DNA of 64,000 nt from Nostoc commune NIES-4072 (GCF_003113895.1 NZ_BDUD01000001.1:4450262-4514261), one strand, 5' to 3'; shown: positions 17,268 to 27,309, numbered from the stretch's first letter. The notes: generated by a model not told the origin, from the sequence alone. A program made the numbers and translations.

Positions 17268-17852
17268 TGTGTTTCTCCTGTCAACAACTTCAGGAGCCAT
17301 CGCCTTGGACGGGTTCCCCGGCTTGTGGCGAATGGCGTGTGAATTTAACAAGGTTCAGTTGCAGCCATGATTTTTGCGCTTTGCAACTTTTGAGAGGACA
17401 CTTTTTGGAAGTTTGGAACTGGGTAAGCTACTCTCTAAATTTTCGCTTAACGCTCGCGTTGCCTCAGTCTAAACGTGTTCGTTCCCATTCCTCAAAGCCA
17501 GTGCCTTGTTTTTCACCTGTCCATTTGCAGCAGGGCAAAATAGTCTTTATGGGGCTAAATTCCCGCTTTGGCATTGAGGACGAGCAGTTAAGACTACGCT
17601 TTTTTCTGAGACTGGCTCGATGCATCCTGGAAGTTGTTAACTTGATAAGATTATTAATTTAAATGTACTTGTGACAACATTTAAACATAAATTAAGTAAT
17701 TAGAAAAACTTTTAATCCCATCTAAAATCCAAGAGGTCTGGTAGTTTTAGATACTATTGATAAAGTTTAACTGGAGTTTGACCCGAATGGCGGCTTGTTG
17801 ATGTTTGCTAGACATTCACTCTTTAGATTAGTGTCCTTGAATACGAATAACT
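17268..17852. other. Divergent gap between cphB and trmD
   Basis: 585 bases without a credible gene; it must hold the promoters of both genes. An open plus-strand frame at 17267-17662 has no recognisable features. The 3' part (about 17640-17850) is AT-rich and is the likely control region for trmD. Confidence 0.55.
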
Positions 17853-18602
17853 GTGCGCTTTGATATAGTTACGCTTTTTCCTGACTGTTTTAACTCTGTT
17901 CTCAACTCTGGTTTGCTAGGTAAAGCCTTAGCCAAACAGATTGCCGAAGTGCATCTGGTTAACCCACGGGACTTTACCACTGATAAGCACCGGAAGGTGG
18001 ATGATGAACCCTACGGCGGCGGCGTTGGGATGCTAATGAAGCCAGAACCTATTTTTAACGCTGTGGAGTCGCTGCCAACTTTACCCCGAAGAGAAATAAT
18101 TTTGATGAGTCCACAGGGTCAAACAATTAATCAACCTCTTTTAAAAGAATTGGTGACAAATTACGACCAGTTAGTAGTTATTTGCGGGCATTACGAAGGA
18201 GTGGATGAGAGGGTGCTACATTTGGTAACTCGTGAAGTATCTTTAGGAGATTTTATTCTGACTGGCGGAGAAATTCCAGCAATGGCTTTGATTAATGGCG
18301 TAGTGCGGCTGATCCCAGGAACCGTAGCTAAAACGGAGTCCCTCACAGCAGAAAGTTTTGAGGAAGGGTTATTGGACTATCCCCAATATACTCGTCCTGC
18401 CAATTTTCGCGGTTTAAAAGTGCCTGATGTCTTGCTCAGTGGGAATCATGCCGCGATCGCCCGGTGGCGTTACGAGCAACAAATTCAAAGAACCCGCGAT
18501 CGCCGTCCTGATCTCCTGGATAAATGGAAGCAGGGGGCAGGGGGCAAGGGGGCAGAGGGAGCAGGGGGAGCAGGGGAGGCACGGGAGAATAATAATTCCT
18601 AA
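17853..18602 (+). CDS. trmD: tRNA (guanine-37-N1)-methyltransferase
   Basis: Methylates G37 of tRNAs reading CNN codons, preventing frameshifts. Seen: MRFDIVTLFPDCF start (GTG codon), DDEPYGGGVGM, the trefoil-knot SAM site YEGVDERV and GDFILTGGEIPAM. The usual C terminus ends near DRRPDLLDKW; from Lys226 a G-rich tandem repeat has extended the frame by a 24-residue Gly/Ala/Glu tail (KQGAGGKGAEGAGGAGEA). The protein core is complete, so function is probably kept. ispF follows after 59 bases of tandem repeat. Confidence 0.96.
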   Translation: MRFDIVTLFPDCFNSVLNSGLLGKALAKQIAEVHLVNPRDFTTDKHRKVDDEPYGGGVGMLMKPEPIFNAVESLPTLPRREIILMSPQGQTINQPLLKELVTNYDQLVVICGHYEGVDERVLHLVTREVSLGDFILTGGEIPAMALINGVVRLIPGTVAKTESLTAESFEEGLLDYPQYTRPANFRGLKVPDVLLSGNHAAIARWRYEQQIQRTRDRRPDLLDKWKQGAGGKGAEGAGGAGEARENNNS

Positions 18603-18665
18603 CTCCTAACTCCTAACTCTTAACTCCTAACTAATGACTAATGACAAATGACTAATGACAAATGA
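18528..18665. repeat. Repeat tract spanning trmD end to ispF start
   Basis: A G-rich (GGGGGCA/GGGAGCA) tract in the trmD 3' end is followed by CCTAACT heptamers (18598-18632) and AATGACT/AATGACA heptamers up to the ispF start codon. The ispF ATG is itself part of an AATGACT unit. Confidence 0.85.
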
Positions 18666-19144
18666 CTAAAATTCGTATTGGTAACGGCTACGATATTCAT
18701 CAACTGGTGAGCGATCGCGCTTTGATTTTAGGTGGAATTGAAATTCCTCATGAACTGGGTTTATTGGGTCACAGTGACGCTGATGTGCTTACCCACGCGA
18801 TTATGGATGCCATGCTTGGGGCATTATCTTTGGGGGATATTGGTCACTATTTTCCACCTAGCGATCCTCAATGGGCGGGAGCAGATAGTTTAGTACTATT
18901 AAATCAAGTACATCAACTGATTCGGGATCAAGGTTGGCAGGTGGGAAATATTGACTCGGTGGTAGTAGCAGAACGTCCAAAATTAAAACCGCATATTCAC
19001 AATATGCGCGATAAATTAGCAGCAGTTTTAGAATTAGAAGCAAATCAAATTGGCATTAAAGCTACCACCAACGAAAAATTAGGCCCAGTTGGACGTGAAG
19101 AAGGTATATGTGCTTATGCTGTTGTCTTGCTTTTGAAAGAATAA
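18662..19144 (+). CDS. ispF: 2-C-methyl-D-erythritol 2,4-cyclodiphosphate synthase
   Basis: MEP-pathway enzyme making the cyclic diphosphate precursor of isoprenoids for carotenoids, quinones and chlorophyll tails. Seen: metal ligands Asp11 and His13 in GNGYDIHQL, the [19 protein letters not shown] block, and [17 protein letters not shown] near the C terminus. 160 residues, normal length. The start codon lies in a tandem repeat and no clear ribosome-binding site precedes it. Confidence 0.97.
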   Translation: MTKIRIGNGYDIHQLVSDRALILGGIEIPHELGLLGHSDADVLTHAIMDAMLGALSLGDIGHYFPPSDPQWAGADSLVLLNQVHQLIRDQGWQVGNIDSVVVAERPKLKPHIHNMRDKLAAVLELEANQIGIKATTNEKLGPVGREEGICAYAVVLLLKE

Positions 19145-19149
19145 AAATT

Positions 19150-20952
19150 ATGAAATATTTTCCAATTTTTTACATAATTAAGCGTTTTTTCTTACCAATA
19201 ATTCTGGTTTTGACAACAGCAATTACAATTACCGCGTGCAATCCATCTAACTTTAAAACCGCAGCTGCACAAGTTCCTCAGTTGGTTCTTTCTACTACCA
19301 CTGATCCTAAAACCTTTAACTTAGCCCTCATCCAAGAATCTCCCAATATTTCTGGTTTCACTTATGAAGCATTAGCCACTCAAAACGGAATAACTAAGGA
19401 AATTCAGCCAGCTTTAGCTGAATCTTGGGAACTTTCCCCCGATAAACTGCGGTTTGTCTTTACTTTGCGAGAAGGATTGAAGTGGTCGGATGGTCAGCCA
19501 TTAACAGCCGATGATGTCGTTTTCTCTTTCAATGACATCTACATGAACAAGCGCATTCCCACTTATACCCAAGATGCTCTTCGCATTGGTATCAGTAAGG
19601 CTTTTCTCAAAGTCCGCAAAATCGATGAACGCCGGGTAGAATTTATTCTGCCAGAACCGTTTTCTCCTTTTTTGCGATCAATTGCAGCAGGAGTAGGAAT
19701 ATTACCAGAACACGCCTTGCGTGCAGCTGTGGAAGCTAAAAACTCTAACGGTAAGCCAGTGTTTATGTCCACTTGGGGAACCGACACAGACCCCAAAAAA
19801 ATTATTGTTAATGGCCCTTACACAATCGAGAGTTATTCAGCCAATCAACGCGTAACATTTCGGCGCAACCCTTACTACTGGCGTCAAAAAGATGCACAAG
19901 GAAAACAACTGCCATATATTGAGCGTATAATTTGGCAAATTGTGGAATCGCCTGATACAGCTTTGCTGCAATTTCGTTCTGGAGGGTTAGATTTACTAGA
20001 AATTGGCCCTGGAAGTTTTCAATTGCTCAAGCGTCAAGAAAAGCAGGGTAACTTTACTATTAAAAATGCTGGGCCTGACACTGGGACAAGTTTTATAACT
20101 TTCAATCTCAACAAAGGTAGTCGCAATGGCAAGCCTGTTGTAGATCCTATTAAGTCCCGCATTTTTAACAACGTTGCTTTTAGACAGGCTGTCGCCTACG
20201 CGATTGATCGCCAAACGATGATCAACAACACTTTGCGGGGATTGGGTGAACCGCAAAACTCTCCGATTTCTGTTCCTAGTCCTTATTATTTGTCTCCAAA
20301 AGAAGGTTTAAAAACTTATGATTACAATCCAGAAAAAGCTAAACAACTTTTACTAGGAGCAGGATTTAAATACGATGATAAAGGTCAACTGTTGGACGCG
20401 GATGGGAATCGAGTCCGCTTCACAATGATGGCTGTTGCTGGTAATAGACCGACAATCACACCTAAAATTCAACAGGATCTCGGCAAGATAGGTATTAAAG
20501 TTGATTTACAATTTCTTGACTTCAGTATTATTGGAGAAAAAATCTCTAACACCCTAGATTGGGAATGTTGGTATGGAGCTATTACTGGTGGTATTGAGCC
20601 GCAAGATGGTTTCAATGTCTGGTCTGTAGATGGTAACTTTCATGTATTTAATCAGAAAGCTCAAGCCGGACAATCCCCAACCGTCGGTTGGAAAGCTACA
20701 GATTGGGAGCAGAAAATTGAAGACCTATACATTAAAGGTGCAAGAGAGTTCGATGAAACAAAACGCAAAGCTATCTATGCAGAAACACAACAACTCTCAC
20801 AAGAGTATCTGCCTTTTATTCACCTATTCAATTCTCTAGCTTTAGTAGCGGTGCGTAATACCATTGAGAACATAAAATACTCGGCGATAGGAAGTTACAA
20901 TTGGAATCTTTATGAACTCAAAGTAGCAGAAGATAAAAAAGTTAGTCATTAG
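19150..20952 (+). CDS. ABC transporter solute-binding lipoprotein, family 5
   Basis: Extracytoplasmic peptide/oligosaccharide-type binding protein of the SBP_bac_5 (DppA/OppA) family. Seen: an N-terminal hydrophobic segment and lipobox ending in ITACNPS, followed by LKWSDGQPLTADDVVFSF, RVTFRRNPYYWR and the C-terminal AYAIDRQTMINN block, all standard for the family. 600 residues from ATG 19150. A close paralogue follows directly. No permease or ATPase genes are adjacent, so the transporter core must be encoded elsewhere. Substrate unknown. Confidence 0.92.
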   Translation: MKYFPIFYIIKRFFLPIILVLTTAITITACNPSNFKTAAAQVPQLVLSTTTDPKTFNLALIQESPNISGFTYEALATQNGITKEIQPALAESWELSPDKLRFVFTLREGLKWSDGQPLTADDVVFSFNDIYMNKRIPTYTQDALRIGISKAFLKVRKIDERRVEFILPEPFSPFLRSIAAGVGILPEHALRAAVEAKNSNGKPVFMSTWGTDTDPKKIIVNGPYTIESYSANQRVTFRRNPYYWRQKDAQGKQLPYIERIIWQIVESPDTALLQFRSGGLDLLEIGPGSFQLLKRQEKQGNFTIKNAGPDTGTSFITFNLNKGSRNGKPVVDPIKSRIFNNVAFRQAVAYAIDRQTMINNTLRGLGEPQNSPISVPSPYYLSPKEGLKTYDYNPEKAKQLLLGAGFKYDDKGQLLDADGNRVRFTMMAVAGNRPTITPKIQQDLGKIGIKVDLQFLDFSIIGEKISNTLDWECWYGAITGGIEPQDGFNVWSVDGNFHVFNQKAQAGQSPTVGWKATDWEQKIEDLYIKGAREFDETKRKAIYAETQQLSQEYLPFIHLFNSLALVAVRNTIENIKYSAIGSYNWNLYELKVAEDKKVSH

Positions 20953-20996
20953 TCATTAGTCATTAGTCATTTGTCATTTGTCATTGGTCATTTGGC
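20941..20996. repeat. GTCATTA/GTCATTT tandem repeat
   Basis: About seven heptamer units overlapping the stop codon of the first binding-protein gene; same family as 1873-1911 and 27310-27340. Confidence 0.85.
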
Positions 20997-21130
20997 TTAG
21001 TTAGTCTCTTTGTCTCTCTTTATCTCTCCCTACCTCCCCTGCTTCTCCCATTCCTCACTTGCTACTTCCCTTTATGCAATCAAGGCAGAACATGAAGTGT
21101 ATTATGCAAACAGTTTAGTCTTTCAGTTCT

Positions 21131-22948
21131 ATGATTTTTGCCCTCTTGCCTAACCGCCACCGTGGGTTTGTGGTTTTAGCAATATTCAGTCTATTTTTGA
21201 TTTTTCAGATAGCTCTTATTAGTTGCAACCCAACTAATTTTAAGAGTAAAGCGGCGCAAGTATCGCAATGGGTTACAAGCACTATTGGCGACCCGAAAAC
21301 TTTTAACTACGCCTTCAATCAGGAATATCCTCATGTTTTTCTGTTCACGACTGAAGGACTAACTACCCTCAATGGTATTACAGGCAAAATTGAGCCAGCT
21401 TTAGCGGTATCGTGGGATATTTCTGACGATAAAAAGCGAGTCGCTTTTACTTTGCGAGAAAACCTGAAATGGTCAGATGGCGAACCGCTTACCGTAGATG
21501 ATGTTATTTTTACCTATGAGGATGTGATTTTCAATCCACAGATTCCTACTGATTGGAAAGATGGTCTGAAAATTGGTTCTAGTGGTAGTTTTCCTAAAAT
21601 CAGAAAAATAAGCGATCGCCAAATTGAATTTATTCTACCTGAGCCTTTTGCTCCTTTCCTTTATACCACAGCCGGAGCATCAACAAATTCAGTTGGTATT
21701 TTGCCAAAACATGCTTTAGCTGAATCATTGAAATCTAAAGATACTAAAGGTAATTCCAAGTTTCTATCTACTTGGGGAACAGATACAGAACCCAGTAAAA
21801 TTATTGTTAACGGTGCTTATAAAATAGAAAGTTATACTCCCAGTCAACGTGTGGTATTTCGGCGCAATCCTTATTACTGGCGCAAAGATAGCCAAGGAAA
21901 TCAGTTACCATATATTGAACGTATTGTTTGGCAAATTATTGAATCTACAGATACAATAATTCTTCAGTTTCGCTCTGGAGGATTAGATACAGTTACTATT
22001 TCTCCTGAAAACTTTTCACTACTTAAGCGCGAAGAAAAGCGGGGAAAGTTTACTATCTACAATGGAGGCCCGGAATTCACCAATACTTATATTTCATTTA
22101 ATCTCAACAAAGGTCGGCGGCAAAACGGACAGCCTGTAGTTGACTCAATTAAATCCCGTTGGTTTAATACCGTTGCTTTTAGACAAGCAGTTGCTTATGC
22201 ACTCGACCGTCAAACAATGCTAAATAACGTTTTTCGGGGGATTGGTGTGTTACAAAATTCGCCGATAGAAATTCAAAGTCCTTACTATTTTCCTCCAGAA
22301 AAAGGTCTTAAAGTTTATGAATATAATCAAGAAAAAGCGAAAAAATTACTATTAAGCGCAGGTTTTAAATATAATGAGAATAAACAGTTACTAGACGCTG
22401 ATGGTAATCGGGTGCGCTTCAGTTTATTAACGAATGCTGAAAATAAAACTCGTGTTTTAATGGGAGCGCAAATTAAGCAAGATTTGAGTAAAATTGGCAT
22501 TCAAGTTGATTTTAATCCAATTGCTTTCAATACCCTTACAGACAAACTTTCTAATTCTCTCGATTGGGAATGTTATCTGCTAGGCTTTGTTGGAGGGATT
22601 GAACCAAATGACGGGGCTAATGTTTGGTTACCGGAAGGTGGATTACACACTTTCAATCAGAAACTTCAAGCAGGACAAGAATCACTTATTGGTTGGCAAG
22701 TTGCAGATTGGGAAGCGGAAATCGGTCGTCTTTACATTAAAGCAGCACGAGAGTTAGACGAAGTAAAGCGCAAAGAGATTTACGCCGAAACGCAACGCCT
22801 CTCTCAAGAATATTTACCTTACATTTATTTAGTGAATCCTTTATCTTTGATAGCAGTGCGCGATCGCATCCAAAACGTCAAATTCTCTGCACTTGGTTCC
22901 CAAAAAGGAACGTTATGGAACAAATATGAACTGAAAATCACAGAATAG
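21131..22948 (+). CDS. ABC transporter solute-binding lipoprotein, family 5 (paralogue)
   Basis: 605-residue paralogue of the preceding gene, alike along the whole length (for example TWGTDTEPSKIIVNGAYKIE against TWGTDTDPKKIIVNGPYTIE). Signal segment and lipobox end at ALISCNPTNF. Family motifs LKWSDGEPLTVDDVIFTY and AYALDRQTMLNN are present. The pair is a tandem duplication; differences are spread along the sequence, so it is not recent. Ligand unknown. Confidence 0.92.
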   Translation: MIFALLPNRHRGFVVLAIFSLFLIFQIALISCNPTNFKSKAAQVSQWVTSTIGDPKTFNYAFNQEYPHVFLFTTEGLTTLNGITGKIEPALAVSWDISDDKKRVAFTLRENLKWSDGEPLTVDDVIFTYEDVIFNPQIPTDWKDGLKIGSSGSFPKIRKISDRQIEFILPEPFAPFLYTTAGASTNSVGILPKHALAESLKSKDTKGNSKFLSTWGTDTEPSKIIVNGAYKIESYTPSQRVVFRRNPYYWRKDSQGNQLPYIERIVWQIIESTDTIILQFRSGGLDTVTISPENFSLLKREEKRGKFTIYNGGPEFTNTYISFNLNKGRRQNGQPVVDSIKSRWFNTVAFRQAVAYALDRQTMLNNVFRGIGVLQNSPIEIQSPYYFPPEKGLKVYEYNQEKAKKLLLSAGFKYNENKQLLDADGNRVRFSLLTNAENKTRVLMGAQIKQDLSKIGIQVDFNPIAFNTLTDKLSNSLDWECYLLGFVGGIEPNDGANVWLPEGGLHTFNQKLQAGQESLIGWQVADWEAEIGRLYIKAARELDEVKRKEIYAETQRLSQEYLPYIYLVNPLSLIAVRDRIQNVKFSALGSQKGTLWNKYELKITE

Positions 22949-23020
22949 AGTTTAAAGTATTAAAATCTCCGCCCTTGGTGGCACGTTTGGGAACATTTAT
23001 AAAATTCAAACAACAGACCA

Positions 23021-23809
23021 GTGTCTCAAAATGAAACTTTGCGATCGCTCCTCGAAGCGGTTGCCAATGGTAAAGTTACCCCAGATACGGCATTCGACTC
23101 ACTCAAAGATTTAACTTATGAATCTGTGGGTGAGTTTGCCAAAATCGACCATCATCGCCAGCTAAGAACTGGTTTCCCAGAGGTTATTTGGGGCCCCGGT
23201 AAGACTCCTGACCAAATTGCTCAAATTATCGAGGTGATGCGCCTCCGTAATCCGGTGGTGATGGCAACTCGCATTGAACCAGCAGTTTATACAGCACTGG
23301 AATCAAAAGTTAACGGTTTACGATATTACGAATCGGCACGAATTTGTGCGATCGCTCCTTCTACCATCGAACCACAATTTGGGGGTGAAATCGGCATTCT
23401 TTCTGCTGGTACTGCCGATTTACCCGTTGCTGAAGAAGCTGCTGTCACTGCTGAACTTTCCGGTTTTCGCGTCCAGCGCCTCTGGGATGTTGGCGTTGCG
23501 GGGATTCACCGTTTATTAAGTAACCGCCACCTGATTGAGTCCGCATCGGTGTTGATTGTCGTAGCGGGGATGGAAGGCGCTTTACCCAGCGTTGTTGCGG
23601 GTTTAGCGAGTTGTCCTGTAATTGCCGTACCCACCAGTATCGGTTATGGTGCGAGTTTTGGTGGATTAGCACCTTTATTGACAATGCTTAACTCTTGTGC
23701 TGCGGGAGTAGGCGTAGTAAATATCGATAATGGTTTTGGTGCAGCAGTTTTAGCGGGGCAAATTTTGCGGACTGCCGAGAAATTGCGGTTGGCATCGGCT
23801 GCATCTTGA
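23021..23809 (+). CDS. larB: Nickel-pincer cofactor biosynthesis protein LarB
   Basis: LarB carboxylates and hydrolyses nicotinic acid adenine dinucleotide as the first step to the nickel-pincer nucleotide of lactate racemase. Seen: the N-terminal KIDHHRQLRTGFPEVIWGPG block and the PurE-like C-terminal domain with IGILSAGTADLPVAEEAAV, VGVAGIHRLL and VAGMEGALPSVVAGL. 262 residues from the GTG at 23021. larC, larE and larA are not in the window. In cyanobacteria larB is often found alone, and its role there is unclear. Confidence 0.92.
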   Translation: MSQNETLRSLLEAVANGKVTPDTAFDSLKDLTYESVGEFAKIDHHRQLRTGFPEVIWGPGKTPDQIAQIIEVMRLRNPVVMATRIEPAVYTALESKVNGLRYYESARICAIAPSTIEPQFGGEIGILSAGTADLPVAEEAAVTAELSGFRVQRLWDVGVAGIHRLLSNRHLIESASVLIVVAGMEGALPSVVAGLASCPVIAVPTSIGYGASFGGLAPLLTMLNSCAAGVGVVNIDNGFGAAVLAGQILRTAEKLRLASAAS

Positions 23810-23915
23810 GTTAAGACATTGAGGTTATATGCAATATTTCAGTAAATCTCAGGAATTTATCTAAAAAATAAACTGATACTGAATTTTGCCACCTCCAACC
23901 TCTTAATCATCAAAT

Positions 23916-24125
23916 ATGAGTCATTACAGTGATTTGATATCTCGGTTATATTGGCATTTGCCTGTAAATTTGACAGCACTACTAGCACAAACAATTACCG
24001 ATCCAGACTTGATGGGTCAGGTTGAAAAATCTTGGCGTCACTTTATACAAACAGGTCAAGTATGGGCATTGTTGATTGGTTTAGTCATTGGCTATATGAT
24101 TCGGAATCTAACTAGCTATGGTTAA
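23916..24125 (+). CDS. Small single-helix membrane protein, unknown function
   Basis: 69 residues, not recognised. An amphipathic N-terminal part is followed by one hydrophobic helix near the C terminus (VWALLIGLVIGYMIRNLTS). Lies alone between larB and argH on the same strand. It could be a small subunit of a photosynthetic or envelope complex, but nothing in the sequence proves it. A tract of GGGAGTA repeats follows. Confidence 0.6.
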   Translation: MSHYSDLISRLYWHLPVNLTALLAQTITDPDLMGQVEKSWRHFIQTGQVWALLIGLVIGYMIRNLTSYG

Positions 24126-24133
24126 ATCTAGAG

Positions 24134-24236
24134 GGAATAGGGAGTAGGGAGTAGGGAGTAGGAAATTAGGAAAATTGTCTTCCTCTCTTCCCAAATCATT
24201 ACTCCCCATTCCCCACTCCCCACTCCCCTCATAATC
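24134..24236. repeat. GGGAGTA repeat and its inverse upstream of argH
   Basis: GGGAGTAGGGAGTAGGGAG units at 24137-24161 are mirrored by CCCCACTCCCCACTCCCC units at about 24205-24230, so the leader of argH can form a long hairpin. Confidence 0.8.
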
Positions 24237-24248
24237 CTCATAATATTT

Positions 24249-25634
24249 ATGACCAAAGAAGAAACTTGGAGCCAGAGGTTTGAATCAGCATTGCATCCAG
24301 CGATCGCTCGTTTTAATGCCAGTATAGATTTTGATATTGAATTAATCGAATATGACTTGACTGGTTCTCAAGCCCATGCTAAAATGCTTGCTCACACGGG
24401 CATCATCTCCACAGAAGAAGGAGAGCAACTGGTTGCAGGTTTAGAACAAATTCGCCAAGAGTACCGCCAGGGTAAATTTCAGCCTGGTGTTGATGCTGAG
24501 GATGTACATTTTGCAGTTGAACGACGATTGACAGAAATTGTCGGCGATGTGGGTAAAAAGGTGCATACGGCGCGATCGCGTAATGACCAAGTTGGTACAG
24601 ATACCAGACTCTACCTCCGTGACCAAATCCAACAAATTAAAAGGGAATTGCGAGAATTTCAAGGGGTTTTACTGGATATAGCTGAAAAAAACGTTGAAAC
24701 CCTAATTCCTGGCTATACGCACCTACAACGCGCCCAACCCCTGAGTTTAGCTCACCACCTCTTGGCATACTTTCAAATGGCGCAACGCGACTGGGAACGC
24801 TTAGGAGACGTTTCTCGCCGCGTGAATATCTCACCTTTGGGGTGTGGTGCTTTAGCTGGAACTACTTTCCCCATCGACCGCCATTACACAGCTAAACTCC
24901 TGAATTTTGACGATATTTATGCTAACAGCCTCGATGGAGTGAGCGATCGCGATTTTGCGATCGAATTCTTGTGTGCTGCTAGCTTGATTATGGTTCACCT
25001 CAGCCGCCTTGCGGAAGAAGTCATTCTTTGGTCATCAGAAGAATTCCGCTTTGTTACCCTCAAAGATAGCTGTGCCACAGGTTCCAGTATCATGCCCCAA
25101 AAGAAAAACCCCGATGTACCAGAACTCGTGCGGGGGAAAACGGGGCGTGTATTCGGTCATCTCCAAGCAATGTTAGTGATTATGAAGGGGTTACCCCTGG
25201 CGTATAATAAAGACCTGCAAGAAGATAAAGAAGGTTTATTTGATAGCGTCAACACAATCAAAGGCTCTCTCGAAGCCATGACGATTTTGCTCAAGGAAGG
25301 TTTGGAATTTCGTACCCAACGGTTAGCAGAAGCTGTGGCGGAAGATTTTTCTAACGCTACCGATGTAGCAGATTATCTGGCAGCACGGGGCGTTCCTTTC
25401 CGGGAAGCTTATAATCTTGTGGGTAAGGTGGTAAAAACTAGTATTGCCGCAGGCAAACTCCTAAAAGATTTGAAATTGGAAGAGTGGCAACAACTACATC
25501 CGGCATTTGCAGCAGATATTTATGAGGCGATATCCCCTCGTCAAGTTGTAGCAGCCCGCAACAGTTACGGTGGTACTGGCTTTGTACAGGTTCGCAAAGC
25601 ACTCATCGCTGCCCGCGCTCAATTAGTTCAATAG
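24249..25634 (+). CDS. argH: Argininosuccinate lyase
   Basis: Last step of arginine synthesis: argininosuccinate to arginine and fumarate. Seen: [28 protein letters not shown]-type block ([20 protein letters not shown]) and the fumarase/aspartase signature [15 protein letters not shown] with the catalytic serine. 461 residues, normal length. Arginine is also the side chain donor for cyanophycin made by CphA in this window, but no linkage in control is visible. Confidence 0.97.
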   Translation: MTKEETWSQRFESALHPAIARFNASIDFDIELIEYDLTGSQAHAKMLAHTGIISTEEGEQLVAGLEQIRQEYRQGKFQPGVDAEDVHFAVERRLTEIVGDVGKKVHTARSRNDQVGTDTRLYLRDQIQQIKRELREFQGVLLDIAEKNVETLIPGYTHLQRAQPLSLAHHLLAYFQMAQRDWERLGDVSRRVNISPLGCGALAGTTFPIDRHYTAKLLNFDDIYANSLDGVSDRDFAIEFLCAASLIMVHLSRLAEEVILWSSEEFRFVTLKDSCATGSSIMPQKKNPDVPELVRGKTGRVFGHLQAMLVIMKGLPLAYNKDLQEDKEGLFDSVNTIKGSLEAMTILLKEGLEFRTQRLAEAVAEDFSNATDVADYLAARGVPFREAYNLVGKVVKTSIAAGKLLKDLKLEEWQQLHPAFAADIYEAISPRQVVAARNSYGGTGFVQVRKALIAARAQLVQ

Positions 25635-25671
25635 AAGGAGTGAGGAGTAAGAATTTTAGATTTTGGATTTT

Positions 25672-25774
25672 ATACCAATTTGAAAAAAGAATGCGACAAA
25701 TAGACCATTTGTAGAGACGCGATTCATCGCGTCTTTACCCAAGGATGTGTTGGAATTATTAATTGAATTGGTAT
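25672..25774. repeat. 103-bp inverted-repeat element, copy 2
   Basis: Perfect 9-bp terminal inverted repeats ATACCAATT/AATTGGTAT and the same internal GACGCGATTCATCGCGTC hairpin as the copy at 9892-9994. Here it lies in non-coding DNA after argH, with TTTTGGATTT-type short repeats on both sides. Confidence 0.9.
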
Positions 25775-25830
25775 TAGATTGAAATTTAATCCAAAATCCA
25801 AAATTGAATTGCCCAATACCCAAAAATAAA

Positions 25831-25856
25831 TAAGGGCGTACAAATGTGCGCCCTTA
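25831..25856 (-). terminator. Terminator of the small basic gene
   Basis: TAAGGGCG/CGCCCTTA stem with a 10-base loop; on the minus strand it is followed by TTATTTATTTTTG. It ends transcription of the gene at 25897-26061. Confidence 0.7.
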
Positions 25857-25896
25857 AATATAAATAATCTAAATAACAAGGATTTAAGCAAACAAC

Positions 25897-26061
25897 TTAT
25901 TCAGTGTCAGCTGCTGCTGCTCCTTCTTCTTCTTCACTCTTTGGTGGTCTTTGTTGGAACCTTCTCTGCATTCTTCCTGTAGTAGTTCGTTTACGAAACT
26001 TTCTGGCATACGCCTGGTTCCGTAGCGCCTTTTCTTTTTTCGGGTTACGGCGCTTGGCCAT
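25897..26061 (-). CDS. Small basic protein with acidic tail, conserved in cyanobacteria
   Basis: 54 residues. The first 40 are strongly basic (MAKRRNPKKEKALRNQAYAR, KFRKRTTTGRMQRRFQQRPP) and the end is acidic (SEEEEGAAAADTE). The charge pattern resembles small ribosome- or nucleic-acid-associated proteins; I believe the sequence is conserved in cyanobacteria but cannot name a function. ATG 26061 is chosen because the upstream eight codons are out of character; AGGTG precedes it. A terminator follows. Confidence 0.7.
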   Translation of the reverse strand: MAKRRNPKKEKALRNQAYARKFRKRTTTGRMQRRFQQRPPKSEEEEGAAAADTE

Positions 26062-26808
26062 GTTCACCTCATTAATAAACAACAAAAAAGTAGCAACTAG
26101 GCATCACGTAGGCAATATCAGTTACCAATGTTATTGATATACTTGTAGCCTAGTGCAGCAATAAATACGCTTTAAACAGTGTACTAGTCTATCGCATTCA
26201 ACCTAGCTCTGTCAATAATAATTTATAATTATCCCCACCAGCTAGACGAAAAGCCCGGAATATAATTATGCGTGACTTTTGAGAGCCAGTTGGTTCTCCC
26301 TACAGCCCTTCTCCTAAAAGAGACGCTACGCGTAGCTTGCTTCTTTGGAGGGGTACAACGCTCTTAACCCGCTCAACGCACTGGCTCCTTTTGACTTCTG
26401 CCTTGCGGTACTAGTTGTTGTTCTTAGAACAAACTAATCAATATTATTAAGAATTAGGTAACAGTTTCAAACCTCGTTTAATTATCTCTTCTAAATTTTG
26501 CATTCAAACTTATCATTGAGATGATTTTTTTTAATGTGTGCTGAAAAATATTAGTGATAGCTGGTTGGGCAAGGCTAATGTTAGTTTTAAACTGAAAAAC
26601 TTTCTGATTAAACAAACTTTATGTATATATGAATACAGTGCTTCTCTTGAAACTTGATGTTAGAATCAATAATATTCTACGTAAATCGTGAGAATAAAAT
26701 CTCAAACCGCAAACATTTTTGTATAAAACAAAACTCGATAAAAATTTAATTAGTTGAGTTTATGTAAGTGGTAGAGAGCTATAGAATACAACACAAAAAT
26801 TTTGAAGA
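26062..26808. other. Long gene-free region, divergent promoters
   Basis: 747 bases with no credible gene. From 26275 to 26420 it carries interspersed repeats (a GAGACGCTACGCGTAGC palindrome and a TTTTGACTTCTGCCTTGCGG segment that recurs at 34036-34062). The remainder is AT-rich. No strong promoter or structured RNA was recognised. Confidence 0.6.
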
Positions 26809-27303
26809 TTGAACGTTATTGCTTTTTTTCCGGCAGCTGTGCAGTCCACACGTAGCTTATGGCGTATTGGACAAACAGTATTGGGTATTATATTTCGTCA
26901 TCCCATTACTGGCACTAGTATCATCCCAATTTTACCTGATGGTCGGATTGTACTGATCCGGCGGCGTGATGATGGTCTTTGGTCATTGCCTGGAGGGATG
27001 GTGGATTGGGGAGAAGATATTCCCAATACAGTCCGCCGGGAATTGATTGAGGAAACCGGGCTAGAATTGGTGAAAATTAATCGTTTAGTAGGAGTTTACT
27101 CCGCACCAGACCGCGATCCCAGAATCCATTCAATTTGTGTTGTGGTTGAAGCTGAAGTACATGGGACAATGAAAATTCAGGATACTTTGGAAGTTATGGA
27201 AATCCAAGCTTTCTCTCCCAATTTGCTACCTTCAGGACAGATGTCTCATGACCATACTCGGCAGTTGCAAGACTACTTGAATGGCTTGACAACACTGGCA
27301 TAA
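26809..27303 (+). CDS. NUDIX hydrolase
   Basis: 164-residue NUDIX protein. The box is complete: Gly63-MVDW-Gly-Glu69, then Arg77-Glu78 and Glu81-Glu82-x-Gly84 (GMVDWGEDIPNTVRRELIEE). An N-terminal 35 residues (FFPAAVQSTRSLWRIGQTV) precede the domain. The frame opens with a TTG at 26809; the first in-frame ATG is far inside, so a TTG start is the best reading. Substrate unknown; it differs from the NUDIX protein at 1434 and is not a close copy. Confidence 0.87.
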   Translation: MNVIAFFPAAVQSTRSLWRIGQTVLGIIFRHPITGTSIIPILPDGRIVLIRRRDDGLWSLPGGMVDWGEDIPNTVRRELIEETGLELVKINRLVGVYSAPDRDPRIHSICVVVEAEVHGTMKIQDTLEVMEIQAFSPNLLPSGQMSHDHTRQLQDYLNGLTTLA

Positions 27304-27309
27304 CAATAT

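Noticed and set aside
17267..17662. 131-codon plus-strand frame between cphB and trmD
   Set aside because: It starts inside the cphB ribosome-binding region, has no family features and a composition unlike a folded protein.
15937..17852. NtcA binding sites near the cyanophycin genes
   Set aside because: I looked for GTA-N8-TAC in both intergenic regions and found only a poor match (GTACTTGTGACAAC near 17665).
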